Of a stretch of DNA of 64,000 bases, positions 28,855-36,776 are shown piece after piece. Within the stretch, counting starts at the first letter, position 1, and every line of letters begins with the position of its first letter. This DNA is from JAIVJG01 sp964236735. Lineage in GTDB: Bacteria; Acidobacteriota; Blastocatellia; Pyrinomonadales; Pyrinomonadaceae. A program made the translations under genes and the position numbers. The notes beneath the pieces were generated by a model, which worked only from the letters and a program-made list of their open reading frames with translations, ran no database searches and was not told the origin of the DNA. The DNA is taken from positions 1 to 64,000 of the forward strand of contig CAXSFM010000016.1 of the NCBI GenBank assembly GCA_964236735.1, read 5' to 3'.

Positions 28855-30195
28855 TCATTGTTGCGGTCGGACGCGCGCGCCCTCGAAAAGTTGTTGGAGG
28901 TTGCTCGTCGCGAGCGTCTCGTCGGCGTTGACGCCGGAGAGAATTTGTATCGTGTCGCCTTCTTCCGTCCCGATCTGCACGACGCGAAGTTTCGCGACGT
29001 CGTCCTGTATGACGAAGACGCGATAGGATTGCGTGTTCTGGTCGGAGACGACGGCGGCGCGCGGCACGTAGATGGCGTGCCCGCCGCCCTGCCGCACGAT
29101 GCGCGCTGTGGCGAACATGCCCGCGCGCAGTGCGTTGTCGCCGTTCTCGACGAGTGCCTCGATGGTGGCCGAGCGCGAAGTCGGGTCAATCGCCGGGTTG
29201 ACCGCCGAGACTCGGCCTGAAAAATTCTTATCGCCGTGCGCGTCCACTTTGAGCGAGACGCCCATCCCGGCGTTGATGGATGGCACGTCCGACTCCGGCA
29301 CTTGCAGTTGCAACTTGATGGGATTGGTACGCAGCACCGTCGCCACGACTGACGCCGGCGTCACGTACTCGCCAATGGCTATCGGGCGATTGCTGACGAA
29401 GCCCGCGTAAGGCGCGCGTATGACGGCGTCGGCGACGGCCTTCTGCGCGATGGAGACCTGCGCGCGCGCTGACTCGACTGCGGCCTGTGCGCTCTGCACG
29501 GCGCTGTTGCTTTGACGCGCGGTGTTGAGTGCGGCTTCAAATAGCTGGCGCGCGCCGTTGACCTGCGCGCGCGCCGTGTCGCGCGTCGTGCGATATTGTT
29601 CATAGACGCTCATCGCCACGTCGCCCGTCGCGACGAGTTCGCGGTAACGCTTCTCGTTCGCTTCGGCCTGACGCAAGAGAGCCTGCGCCTGTTCAAGATT
29701 GGAGCCGGCGGAGCGCACTTCGGGAATCGTGACGGCGTCGAAGTTGCCGCCCGGTCGCAAGCCCAGACGCGCCTCAGCCTGACGCACGCCCGCAACGGCT
29801 TGCCCGACGCCCGCGTTCGCCTGTTGCAGACGCAGTTGCGCGTCCTTGTCGTTGAGACGCGCGATGACATCGCCCTGTCTGACGAACGCGCCGACACCGA
29901 CCGGCGTCGCGATGACCTGACCGGAAGCCTGCGTCGCCACGTCCGATGACTCGTCGGCGATGAGGCTGCCCGTCGCCTCGAAGTAAGAAGGCACTTCGCG
30001 CATCTCCGCGCGCGCCGTCGTGACGTTGACGGGCGCGGCGACTTCCGCCGTCCCCGCCTCGCGCTTGCCGTTGTCTTTGGCGTTGGCCTTCGATTCGGAG
30101 CGTCCACACGACACGCCGGCGAGCGCCAACGCAGAGAGCATCGCGCAGACGAGCGCGATGGTTTGTGCCTGACGCGATAAATGTTTAGACGACAT
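28855..30195 (-). CDS. RND efflux periplasmic adaptor (membrane fusion protein)
   Basis: A 446-residue protein with a lipoprotein-type N-terminus (LAGVSC, lipid-attachment candidate C30). It has split lipoyl halves around a long alpha-helical hairpin (about 60-270), a beta-barrel domain (about 280-355) and a membrane-proximal domain (to about 440). This is the complete HlyD/AcrA plan. It links the inner-membrane pump to the outer-membrane duct. It is the first gene of the efflux operon; a match to the shared TGTAACC-N16-CGTCTT motif lies about 42 bases upstream of the start. Confidence 0.93.
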   Translation of the reverse strand: MSSKHLSRQAQTIALVCAMLSALALAGVSCGRSESKANAKDNGKREAGTAEVAAPVNVTTARAEMREVPSYFEATGSLIADESSDVATQASGQVIATPVGVGAFVRQGDVIARLNDKDAQLRLQQANAGVGQAVAGVRQAEARLGLRPGGNFDAVTIPEVRSAGSNLEQAQALLRQAEANEKRYRELVATGDVAMSVYEQYRTTRDTARAQVNGARQLFEAALNTARQSNSAVQSAQAAVESARAQVSIAQKAVADAVIRAPYAGFVSNRPIAIGEYVTPASVVATVLRTNPIKLQLQVPESDVPSINAGMGVSLKVDAHGDKNFSGRVSAVNPAIDPTSRSATIEALVENGDNALRAGMFATARIVRQGGGHAIYVPRAAVVSDQNTQSYRVFVIQDDVAKLRVVQIGTEEGDTIQILSGVNADETLATSNLQQLFEGARVRPQQ

Positions 30196-30236
30196 TAATT
30201 AAGTGACCCGTTTTGGTTTTCTCTATCTTCTATTTG

Positions 30237-30265
30237 AAGACGGCGCGCGGCGGCGTGCGGTTACA
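30237..30265 (-). promoter_or_regulatory. ECF-type promoter of the RND efflux operon (predicted)
   Basis: On the minus strand, TGTAACC (30265-30259) and CGTCTT (30242-30237) are separated by exactly 16 bases. The same two boxes and spacing occur before the Spy-like gene and before the anti-sigma gene. A C-rich -35 box containing AAC and a CGTC -10 box are typical of ECF sigma promoters. The -10 box lies 41 bases from the start codon of the adaptor gene. Confidence 0.7.
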
Positions 30266-30413
30266 ATATTCTCGGTAAATCGGCAGCCAGAGAGCAGCGG
30301 CGGAAAATTAACTTGATAGAATATACGTCTGCCCGCCGTCAGGCATCACATGAGACACACGATTGAATGAATTACGGTGTCGGAATTATGTCACAGGAAA
30401 GGGACAAGCGTAC

Positions 30414-31172
30414 ATGAATGAATGGATGCATGAGCGCGTCGCGAAGCTCAGTGAATTTTTTGAACTCGGCGCGGACGCAGAGTTAAACGCGCCGGAAGCC
30501 ACAGAGTTTGAGTTGAAGCCGGAGACGGCTGAAGGTCTGGCGCACTTCAATATCGAGTGGCATATCATCCCTCCGGCAACATCCCTCGCGCTCGACGATG
30601 CTTACTTCAAGCGCATGTATCCACACGCGCCGCGTGGCTTCGCGAGAGAGCGTGAGCATTCGCCGAGTTATCGCGAACAACTTTTCAAAGGCCACCAGCG
30701 GCTTCAGGGACGCATCGCCGGCGTCGAGACAACCGCGAAGCCACGTTATCTTCCGGGCAACAGGCAGTTCTACGGCAGCGCCTACGGCCACGACTCTTCA
30801 GCCGATCCGTTCGCCGCATACATGGGACGCGTCGGGATGGTCAACGGCACGCGCTACGCGCACAACTATCTCAAATTGCGCGAGTTCGTCCGTATCGTTA
30901 ACGAAGACTGGCGCGCACGCGCACTGTTGCCCGCAGGCTACCGCGCGACGATCTGCCCGCCCGCCGTCTTCAATCTCGTCGGCATGGTTTTTCATCCTGA
31001 ATGGAGCGAGACGGAGACGCTTGAACTCGGCTTTTACCGCGACGAGCAGGGCAACGCGACGTGCTACGCAGTCGGCTCGAACGCGCCGGGCGATTTTTCT
31101 TTCATCAGCGAAGTCGAGGGCGATGACGAATGGTCTCTGATGGGATTTCGCGTCGCGCTCGTGCCTGAATGA
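30414..31172 (+). CDS. Protein of unknown function (252 aa)
   Basis: The ATG at 30414 is preceded by AGGAAAGGGA at a good distance; a TTG at 30363 would add 17 residues. The protein is soluble, without signal peptide or membrane helix, moderately acidic at the N-terminus, and rich in aromatic residues in its middle and C-terminal parts (FHPEWSETETLELGFY, SFISEVEGDDEWSLMGF). I recognise no motif or family. It is divergent from the efflux operon and lies upstream of the envelope-stress genes, about 200 bases before the Spy-like gene. A clear ribosome site, normal codon use and the absence of a competing frame support a real gene. Confidence 0.7.
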   Translation: MNEWMHERVAKLSEFFELGADAELNAPEATEFELKPETAEGLAHFNIEWHIIPPATSLALDDAYFKRMYPHAPRGFAREREHSPSYREQLFKGHQRLQGRIAGVETTAKPRYLPGNRQFYGSAYGHDSSADPFAAYMGRVGMVNGTRYAHNYLKLREFVRIVNEDWRARALLPAGYRATICPPAVFNLVGMVFHPEWSETETLELGFYRDEQGNATCYAVGSNAPGDFSFISEVEGDDEWSLMGFRVALVPE

Positions 31173-31258
31173 GCGCGACGGGCAGAGCAAGTAGAGGAAG
31201 TGTAAGTTGAGATAGTCGGCGCGCATGAGTCCGGCGACATACGGGCGTCGCAAAATTT

Positions 31259-31287
31259 TGTAACCGTTATTTCTTGTGCGGCGTCTT
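31259..31287 (+). promoter_or_regulatory. ECF-type promoter of the Spy-like gene (predicted)
   Basis: TGTAACC (31259-31265) and CGTCTT (31282-31287) are separated by 16 bases, matching the elements before the efflux operon and the anti-sigma gene. The -10 box lies 88 bases upstream of the Spy-like start codon, leaving a 5' leader of about 80 bases. Confidence 0.7.
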
Positions 31288-31375
31288 GCATACTGTCTGG
31301 CCGGATAGATACGACAGTCTCTCCTACGTGTCCGTTGCGGCTTTCAATCAATGTTTACCTGGGAGATAAAAGCAA

Positions 31376-31933
31376 ATGCAGTTAACTAATTTGAAGAGAA
31401 CCATTGGCGGCGTGGCGTTGGCCGGAACCATTGCGTTGACGGGAATCATCGGACTCGCGCAGCAAGGCGTCAAGCAAGGGCCGGGCGGTGGCGAGCCGAA
31501 TCACGGCGACCGCCAGTGGAAGCACGAAGGCGACGAGGGGATGCGCGGCGGTAGAGAAGGTTTCGGCGGCCCGTTTGGCCATCTCAACCTGACGGACGCG
31601 CAGAAGGAACAGATGCGTCAGATCGTCACTCGATACCACGAGGCCAACAAAGGCGCGCATCAGGGGCGTGAAGAAGGCGGACGCGGCGGCGAGGGCTTCG
31701 ACCTCTCCAACGGCGGCACGTTCAACGAGGCAGCCGTCCGCGCGGCGGCACAGGCACGCGCCAACGCGCGCGTCGAGATGGAAGTCACACATGCGCGGAT
31801 GATGTCCGAGATGTACAACGTGCTGACGACGGAGCAGAAAGCGCAACTCAACGCCGAGCGACAGAAGCATGAGCAGATGCGTCAGGAGCGTCGCGCACAG
31901 CACGAAGCGCAGCAGCAGGGTCAGAATAAGTAA
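31376..31933 (+). CDS. Spy/CpxP-family periplasmic protein
   Basis: This 185-residue protein has a signal peptide (about 1-29, ending near GLAQQ), then a Gly/His-rich stretch. A helical Spy/CpxP-type region follows with two LTxxQ-like motifs: LTDAQKEQM near residue 72 and LTTEQKAQL near residue 152. The C-terminus is a charged Gln/Arg/His-rich helix. Spy is an ATP-independent periplasmic chaperone, and CpxP relatives also act as stress sensors. GGGAGA lies 10 bases before the ATG. A probable ECF promoter precedes it and a strong terminator follows, so it is a single-gene unit. Confidence 0.85.
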   Translation: MQLTNLKRTIGGVALAGTIALTGIIGLAQQGVKQGPGGGEPNHGDRQWKHEGDEGMRGGREGFGGPFGHLNLTDAQKEQMRQIVTRYHEANKGAHQGREEGGRGGEGFDLSNGGTFNEAAVRAAAQARANARVEMEVTHARMMSEMYNVLTTEQKAQLNAERQKHEQMRQERRAQHEAQQQGQNK

Positions 31934-31979
31934 GCGTTCGATGCTTGGATTTTGACTGGCAGACGATGAAAGTCGGCTC

Positions 31980-32016
31980 GTGGCAGCCTCGGTTCGCGGG
32001 GCTGCCACTTTCTTTT
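31980..32016 (+). terminator. Rho-independent terminator after the Spy-like gene
   Basis: A perfect 9-bp stem, GTGGCAGCC (31980-31988) with GGCTGCCAC (32000-32008) and an 11-base loop, is followed directly by TTTCTTTT. It lies 47 bases after the Spy-like stop codon. Confidence 0.85.
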
Positions 32017-32089
32017 GTGCGGCGAATAAAGAATAGTATGTCTGACTTTGGAGGAGAATTTCAGCGCGCGACAGTCTCGCGAATATTGC

Positions 32090-32722
32090 ATGGATGAGAT
32101 GTCAGACAACTCAGGCTCCGTAGATGTGGAAACGTCTCCCCGACATTCCACTGAACCGACGGATGCGGAAATTGTCGCGCGCGTCCGTGCGGGCGATGAG
32201 AGCGCGTTCGAGGAACTTTTCAATCGCCATCGTCGTCGCGTCTCACTCATCGCGAGCCGTTTCTTTCGCCAGCAAGAACAAGTCGAAGAGATCGTGCAAG
32301 AGAGCTTTATGAAGGCTTACTTCGCGCTCCCGGATTTCTCTAACCAACAGGAGGCGTCGTTTGCCGCGTGGCTCGCGCGCATCGCTTTCAACGCCTGTTA
32401 TGACGAACTGCGGCGCACCAAGCGGCGGCCTGAAGGCGCTCTGAATGATATGTCTGAAGAGGAGTCCGCCACGTTGACCGGGCAACTGCGCGCTGTCGGA
32501 GCCGGCGCAGATGTCGAATCCGCCACCATCGCGCGCGACCTGGCGAGCAAGCTGCTCGCGCGTCTCAGCCCGGAAGATCGGCTCGTGCTCGTGATGCTCG
32601 ACGTGGAAGGGCTGAACGTCTCAGAGATTGCCGATGTGATGAAATGGTCTGCGTCGAAAGTCAAAGTGCGCGCACATCGCGCGCGTGCAGGGTTGCGCCG
32701 CGTGTTGCAGAGATTCGTGTAA
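32090..32722 (+). CDS. ECF-type RNA polymerase sigma factor
   Basis: The protein is about 210 residues from the ATG at 32090. A strong GGAGGAG lies 33 bases upstream with no start codon at a fitting distance, so the true start is uncertain; TTG at 32048 and ATG at 32099 are alternatives. Sigma region 2 is clear (ARVRAGDESAFEELFNRH ... RIAFNACYDELRR), followed by a variable linker and region 4 with a helix-turn-helix (LSPEDRLVLVMLDVEGL, SEIADVMKWSASKVKVRAHRAR). ECF factors redirect RNA polymerase to envelope-stress genes. The next gene encodes a probable anti-sigma factor. Confidence 0.9.
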   Translation: MDEMSDNSGSVDVETSPRHSTEPTDAEIVARVRAGDESAFEELFNRHRRRVSLIASRFFRQQEQVEEIVQESFMKAYFALPDFSNQQEASFAAWLARIAFNACYDELRRTKRRPEGALNDMSEEESATLTGQLRAVGAGADVESATIARDLASKLLARLSPEDRLVLVMLDVEGLNVSEIADVMKWSASKVKVRAHRARAGLRRVLQRFV

Positions 32723-32746
32723 CCGTTGGCCGCACGCGCCCGTCTT
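32718..32746 (+). promoter_or_regulatory. ECF-type promoter of the anti-sigma gene (predicted)
   Basis: TGTAACC (32718-32724) overlaps the stop codon of the sigma gene; CGTCTT (32741-32746) follows after 16 bases. Boxes and spacing are the same as at 31259-31287 and, on the other strand, at 30237-30265. It would give the anti-sigma and second Spy-like genes their own sigma-dependent transcript, a negative-feedback arrangement. Confidence 0.7.
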
Positions 32747-32792
32747 TAGTTTCAGAAGCCCGTGAAAAAAATAACGGGCGGAGTGTAATTTG

Positions 32793-33224
32793 ATGTTCAG
32801 CAAAAAGAAAAACTCCAGCGATGATGTGCGGCTCGATGAATTCGGGCGCGCGATTGTCCGCGCCTCGGCGGAGAACGAGGCGGTGGCGGAGACAGTCTCA
32901 TCCGCTCCTTTCCTCTACGCGCGCCTGTCTGCGCGAATCGCCGCCGAGCGTGCGCGCCGTGAAGAAGGAGAAGGATGGTTCGCGCTGCCTTCGATGCTCT
33001 GGCACGCCGTGCCGTCAATGGCGCTCGTCGCCGTCTTAGCCTTTTCACTTTTCTGGTCAATCAGTTTCGGAACGCAACCCGCGCAGGGCTTTAGCGATGC
33101 CGCGCTTTTGGGCGAGCATGACACGGGAGACGAGCAGGTCGTGTTTGCAGACCGGCAACCTCTCTCCAGCGATGAAGTGCTGGCGACAATTTTGAGTGAC
33201 GATGAGCAGGGGTTAACGAAATGA
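32793..33224 (+). CDS. Probable transmembrane anti-sigma factor
   Basis: A 143-residue protein from the ATG at 32793, with GGAG nine bases upstream. The N-terminal 65 residues are charged and presumably cytoplasmic. One membrane helix follows (about 75-95, MALVAVLAFSLFWSISF), then an acidic external segment of about 48 residues. The single-span layout, the position directly after an ECF sigma gene and the coupled downstream Spy-like gene fit an anti-sigma factor that holds the sigma at the membrane. The classical zinc-binding HxxxCxxC motif is absent, so the call rests on context. The stop overlaps the next start (ATGA). Confidence 0.65.
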   Translation: MFSKKKNSSDDVRLDEFGRAIVRASAENEAVAETVSSAPFLYARLSARIAAERARREEGEGWFALPSMLWHAVPSMALVAVLAFSLFWSISFGTQPAQGFSDAALLGEHDTGDEQVVFADRQPLSSDEVLATILSDDEQGLTK

Positions 33225-33622
33225 GCCTGCGCGGAATGACTCGCTTCAAAATGTGGCTGGCAGTCCTAGCGGTTTTCGTGCTCGGCTGCGTGACCGGCGC
33301 GTCGCTCGATAGTGTGTATCGCTTACGCGCGCGCGATGGCGAGCGTCCCGGCGCGCACGGTCGTCATGGCAACGACGACATTTTCGAGAACATGAAGCGT
33401 GATCTGAATTTGAGCGAGCAGCAAGCGACGGAGATACGCGCGATCCTCGAACAGACACGCAACGAGTATCGCAATCTACGCAGTGAAGTACATCCGCGTT
33501 ACGAGACCGTGCGGCAAAATGCGCGCGCACGCATTCGTACTTTGCTGACGCCCGAACAACAGAAACTTTTTGACGTGAAGACCGCCGAACATGATGCAAA
33601 GCGCGAAGGCGACGAGAAATAG
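33221..33622 (+). CDS. Spy/CpxP-like periplasmic protein, membrane-anchored
   Basis: The start overlaps the anti-sigma stop codon (ATGA), so the two are translationally coupled. The 133-residue protein has an N-terminal membrane anchor or signal (about 10-28), a Gly/His-rich linker, and a helical domain with LNLSEQQATEI near residue 62 and LLTPEQQKLF near residue 106, as in the Spy/CpxP and metal-sensor group. Coupling to the anti-sigma factor suggests that it acts as a periplasmic sensor or modulator of the sigma/anti-sigma switch. This is inference by analogy with the CnrX/CnrY and CpxP systems. Confidence 0.75.
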   Translation: MSLRGMTRFKMWLAVLAVFVLGCVTGASLDSVYRLRARDGERPGAHGRHGNDDIFENMKRDLNLSEQQATEIRAILEQTRNEYRNLRSEVHPRYETVRQNARARIRTLLTPEQQKLFDVKTAEHDAKREGDEK

Positions 33623-33720
33623 TTATCGAACTTGATGAAATCTCTAAGCTTTATCAAGCTCCGCTTTCGGTAGTTGCTGACCGCTTCGATATAGCTATCG
33701 CGAACGGAAAAGCGTTCATC

Positions 33721-35325
33721 TCAAGGGACGACCTCGCCCGCTTTACTCACCTGCCCTTCAATCAAAAACAATGCGGCGAGCGCGCTCAAGAGTGCGAGTC
33801 CCGCGCTGATGTACGCGATGAGGCGGAAGCCTGCGACGAACGAGTCGCCGATGGCTTGTTTGACCGCTGCTTGCGTCTCAACGCTCAAGGCATCCGGCAC
33901 TTTCATACCGGCGAGACTGCCGCGCCTCTCTTCCAGTTGCGCGCGCGTTTCAGACGGTAGCTCAAGCGTTGTTAGCCGCCGCTCGAAATGTGAGTTGAAG
34001 GCGTGCGCCATGAAGATGCCGAAGACAGCAATGGCGAGCAGGCCCGCAGTGCGCGAGACGGTGTTGTTGATGCCCGACGCGATGCCCGCCTGATGCTCTT
34101 CGACAGCACCCATCACAGTGGTCGTCAAAGGCGCGACGCTCACCACCATGCCGAAGCTCATCACGATGGTGGCGGGAAAGAAACTCGTCCAGTAACTTCC
34201 CGCATCTGCGCCGGGCAGTGAGAACAGCGCGAACCCCGCGCCCGCCATGATGGGGCCGACGACGAGCGGCAACTTCGAGCCGTAATGCGCGACCAGACCG
34301 CCCGCCCAGCGCGAGAGCACGAACATCATCAAGACGAATGGCAACAGCGCCGCACCGGCTGCGGTCGCCGTGTAACCCTGCACCTGTATGAGATTGAAGG
34401 GCAGAAAATAGAGCAGGATACTGAGGGCGGCGTACAACGTCAGCGTCAACAGATTTGCGCCCGCGAAAGTTGCCGAGCGGAAAAGTCCGAGCGGCATCAT
34501 CGGCGCACGCTCGCGCCACTCGGCAAAGATAAAAAGGGCGAGCGCGGACGCTCCGACAATCAAGCTCGTGATGACGCGCGCGTCGCCGAAGCCCCGCGTG
34601 TTCGACTCGATCAAGCCATAGACCACGCCGCCCAGACCCAACGTCGCGAGGAGTGCGCCGGCAAAATCCAGACGCTCGGACGCTTCCCGGTCTCGGCTTT
34701 CAGGCACGCGCCGCCACACGATGAACAGCACGGCAATGGCGAGCGGCACGTTGATGAAAAATATCCAGCGCCAGGAAAAATTCTGGATCAGCCAGCCGCC
34801 TAAAACAGGGCCGAGACCTGCGGCAATCGCCGTGAAACCCGACCAAGTGCCGATGGCGCGACCGCGCTCTGCTTTCGGAAATGACGCGCTGATAATCGCC
34901 AGACTGCCCGGCACGAGCAATGCCGCGCCCACGCCCTGTACCGCCCGCGCGATGATGAGATGAGATGTGTTCGGTGAAAGTCCGCACCAGATGGACGCAA
35001 CGGCGAAGAGCGCGACACCTGCGGCAAAGATTTTCTTTCTTCCGTAATGGTCGCCCAGTGAACCGCCGACGAGAAGCAGCGCGGCGAGCATCAGCGCATA
35101 AGATTCAACAATCCATTGCGCGTCGGTCGCGCTCGCGTTGAGTTCGCGTTGCAGGACGGGCAGCGCGACGTTGACCACTGTGCCGTCTATGAAAGTGATG
35201 CTTGAGCCGAGGATCGTCGCCGCCAACACCCAATGCCCTGTGCTTTTGTCGCCGGAAGTTTTAGCACTGGCAGACCCTGCATGGATGACGCCCTCGTCGC
35301 AGGGCGCTCTGACATTGATCGCCAA
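33721..35325 (-). CDS. MFS transporter, DHA2 (14-helix) drug:H+ antiporter type
   Basis: This 534-residue membrane protein has 14 predicted helices. MFS motif A is visible as GGSLGDHYGRKK and motif C near GFTAIAAGLGPVLGG. TTG at 35325 is the likely start: GGAGGGG lies 7 bases upstream and there is no in-frame ATG before the first helix. The family exports drugs or metabolites in exchange for protons. The last C-terminal helix runs to about residue 524. The gene lies 38 bases after a small unknown gene on the same strand and converges with the Spy-like gene. Confidence 0.9.
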   Translation of the reverse strand: MAINVRAPCDEGVIHAGSASAKTSGDKSTGHWVLAATILGSSITFIDGTVVNVALPVLQRELNASATDAQWIVESYALMLAALLLVGGSLGDHYGRKKIFAAGVALFAVASIWCGLSPNTSHLIIARAVQGVGAALLVPGSLAIISASFPKAERGRAIGTWSGFTAIAAGLGPVLGGWLIQNFSWRWIFFINVPLAIAVLFIVWRRVPESRDREASERLDFAGALLATLGLGGVVYGLIESNTRGFGDARVITSLIVGASALALFIFAEWRERAPMMPLGLFRSATFAGANLLTLTLYAALSILLYFLPFNLIQVQGYTATAAGAALLPFVLMMFVLSRWAGGLVAHYGSKLPLVVGPIMAGAGFALFSLPGADAGSYWTSFFPATIVMSFGMVVSVAPLTTTVMGAVEEHQAGIASGINNTVSRTAGLLAIAVFGIFMAHAFNSHFERRLTTLELPSETRAQLEERRGSLAGMKVPDALSVETQAAVKQAIGDSFVAGFRLIAYISAGLALLSALAALFLIEGQVSKAGEVVP

Positions 35326-35363
35326 CGCTTTCCCCTCCCCTACTCACTACTTCTTGTTTTCCA

Positions 35364-35630
35364 TCACCCGCCCTCATCGCTCGCTTCAGGCTCCAGAGAC
35401 TGCAACGCGCGTTCGAGCATGGCGCGATGCGCCGGATTAGTCGCCCGCCCGAGCTGCTCCCCAAGACGCGCTCTGGAAAGTCTCACGGACTCATTCATTG
35501 CTATGCGCGCGCGATCTTCGGGCGTGGATTTCTCCTTCCGCGCATGATGACGCGCATCTATCGCTTCCTGCTGCCGTTCAAGCGCCTGCTCCATGCTTCC
35601 GGCGAGTGCGTCTCCATCCCAACCTGCCAT
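35364..35630 (-). CDS. Small charged protein of unknown function (88 aa)
   Basis: The ATG at 35630 has AAGGA nine bases upstream. The 88 residues are mostly helical and highly charged (EQALERQQEAIDARHHARKE, RARLGEQLGRATNP), with no signal or membrane segment. It sits between the recombinase gene (30 bases upstream) and the MFS gene (38 bases downstream), all on the same strand. I recognise no family. It could be a cargo gene of the integrated element or a host gene at its border. Confidence 0.55.
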   Translation of the reverse strand: MAGWDGDALAGSMEQALERQQEAIDARHHARKEKSTPEDRARIAMNESVRLSRARLGEQLGRATNPAHRAMLERALQSLEPEASDEGG

Positions 35631-35659
35631 AAATATTTTTCCTTTTCAGTGGTTCAAGT

Positions 35660-36616
35660 TTACTCTTCATCATACCCCAGAAAGTTGACGGCGTTCTGAT
35701 CGAGGTTCTCCCGACCGTGGTCGTAGCGCATCACCGTCTTGGGATCTTTGTGCTTACTCATCATCTGCACCTGCCGGTAGGAGAGACCGCTATCCAGAGC
35801 TTTCGTGATCGCCGTCCGTCGCAGGTCATGTGGCGAGAGATTTCCGATGCGCGAATAATCAGCCCACTTCTTGACGATGTTCTGCACCATTCTGGTCGAG
35901 AGCGCTCTATTGAAATCAAGCGTGCGGTAATTCGTGTGTGGCTGGAAGAGATGCGCGTCCTCGCCATCACAGCGCTGCACCTCGCGCCTTTTTCTGTCCA
36001 GTTTCAGGTAAGCATCCACCGCCTCTTTGACTTCTTTCGGCAGCGGCCAGACCTCTTCCCTGCCCCCTTTCACCTTGCACTTCAGAATCCAACGTCCCTG
36101 ACTCCACTTGATGGAGGATGCGCGCAAACTGCATACCTCCGAGACGCGCAGAGAGAGCCTGAGCATGACGAGCATCAAGGCGTAGTCGCGCGCGCCCTCC
36201 GACTTCTCTCTATCCGGCCCTGAGAGCAGATAACGCACTTCCTTTGAGATAAGCGCCCGACCGGCTGGCTCGGATTTCAACTCCGGCGGTGAAACCAATT
36301 TCGTCGAAGCCGGGTTGAGTGAGATTGCCCCGGCAGCCTTCAGATATTCAAAGAAGGAGCGGATGACTGAAAGTTTGAAGGCGACCGTGGCCGCGCTCTT
36401 CTTCTGTGCGCGTAGATGATCCCGCCAGCGGAGTACGTCGTTCGGCACGACCTCTGTGGGATGTTTGTTGCCGATGAACTGAAAGAAGTCTGAGACACCC
36501 CGTCGGTACGCCCGGCGGGTTTCTTCGGAGACAGACTTATTGATGAACGGGGTGGCGCTTTTAAGGTTAAAACTCTTCGGTGCGATATCTCCGTGGCGAA
36601 GAATTTCGGGGATCAT
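35660..36616 (-). CDS. Tyrosine recombinase / phage-type integrase
   Basis: From the ATG at 36616 the protein has 318 residues; a TTG at 36688 would add 24. It has an N-terminal SAM-like core-binding domain (about 25-95) and a catalytic domain (about 115-305). The complete active set is visible: R157 (SLRVSEVCSLR), K183 (KVKGGREE), H263 and R266 (HDLRR), H289 (SKHKD) and Y298 (MRYDHG). The family cuts and rejoins DNA at paired sites. It is the last gene of a plasmid-like module and probably catalysed its integration. I could not identify attachment repeats by eye. Confidence 0.9.
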   Translation of the reverse strand: MIPEILRHGDIAPKSFNLKSATPFINKSVSEETRRAYRRGVSDFFQFIGNKHPTEVVPNDVLRWRDHLRAQKKSAATVAFKLSVIRSFFEYLKAAGAISLNPASTKLVSPPELKSEPAGRALISKEVRYLLSGPDREKSEGARDYALMLVMLRLSLRVSEVCSLRASSIKWSQGRWILKCKVKGGREEVWPLPKEVKEAVDAYLKLDRKRREVQRCDGEDAHLFQPHTNYRTLDFNRALSTRMVQNIVKKWADYSRIGNLSPHDLRRTAITKALDSGLSYRQVQMMSKHKDPKTVMRYDHGRENLDQNAVNFLGYDEE

Positions 36617-36776
36617 TGCTTCGATAGGCAAAGGGAGCAACCTCTCTGAACGATTTGAGGAGCAATAACACTGTGAAGCATGTCGCAATCGGTTTACTTA
36701 GTCAATCAATTTATTCGTAAAAGATGCATTATCGGAAATATAATTTGTAACCGTGAAACATTCATCTCCATGTGAC

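Noticed and set aside
36746..36752. A further TGTAACC upstream of the replication-like gene's end
   Set aside because: After 16 bases the sequence is CATGTG, not CGTCTT, so it lacks the -10 box shared by the three accepted promoters. The same holds for TGTAACC at 34371-34377 inside the MFS gene.
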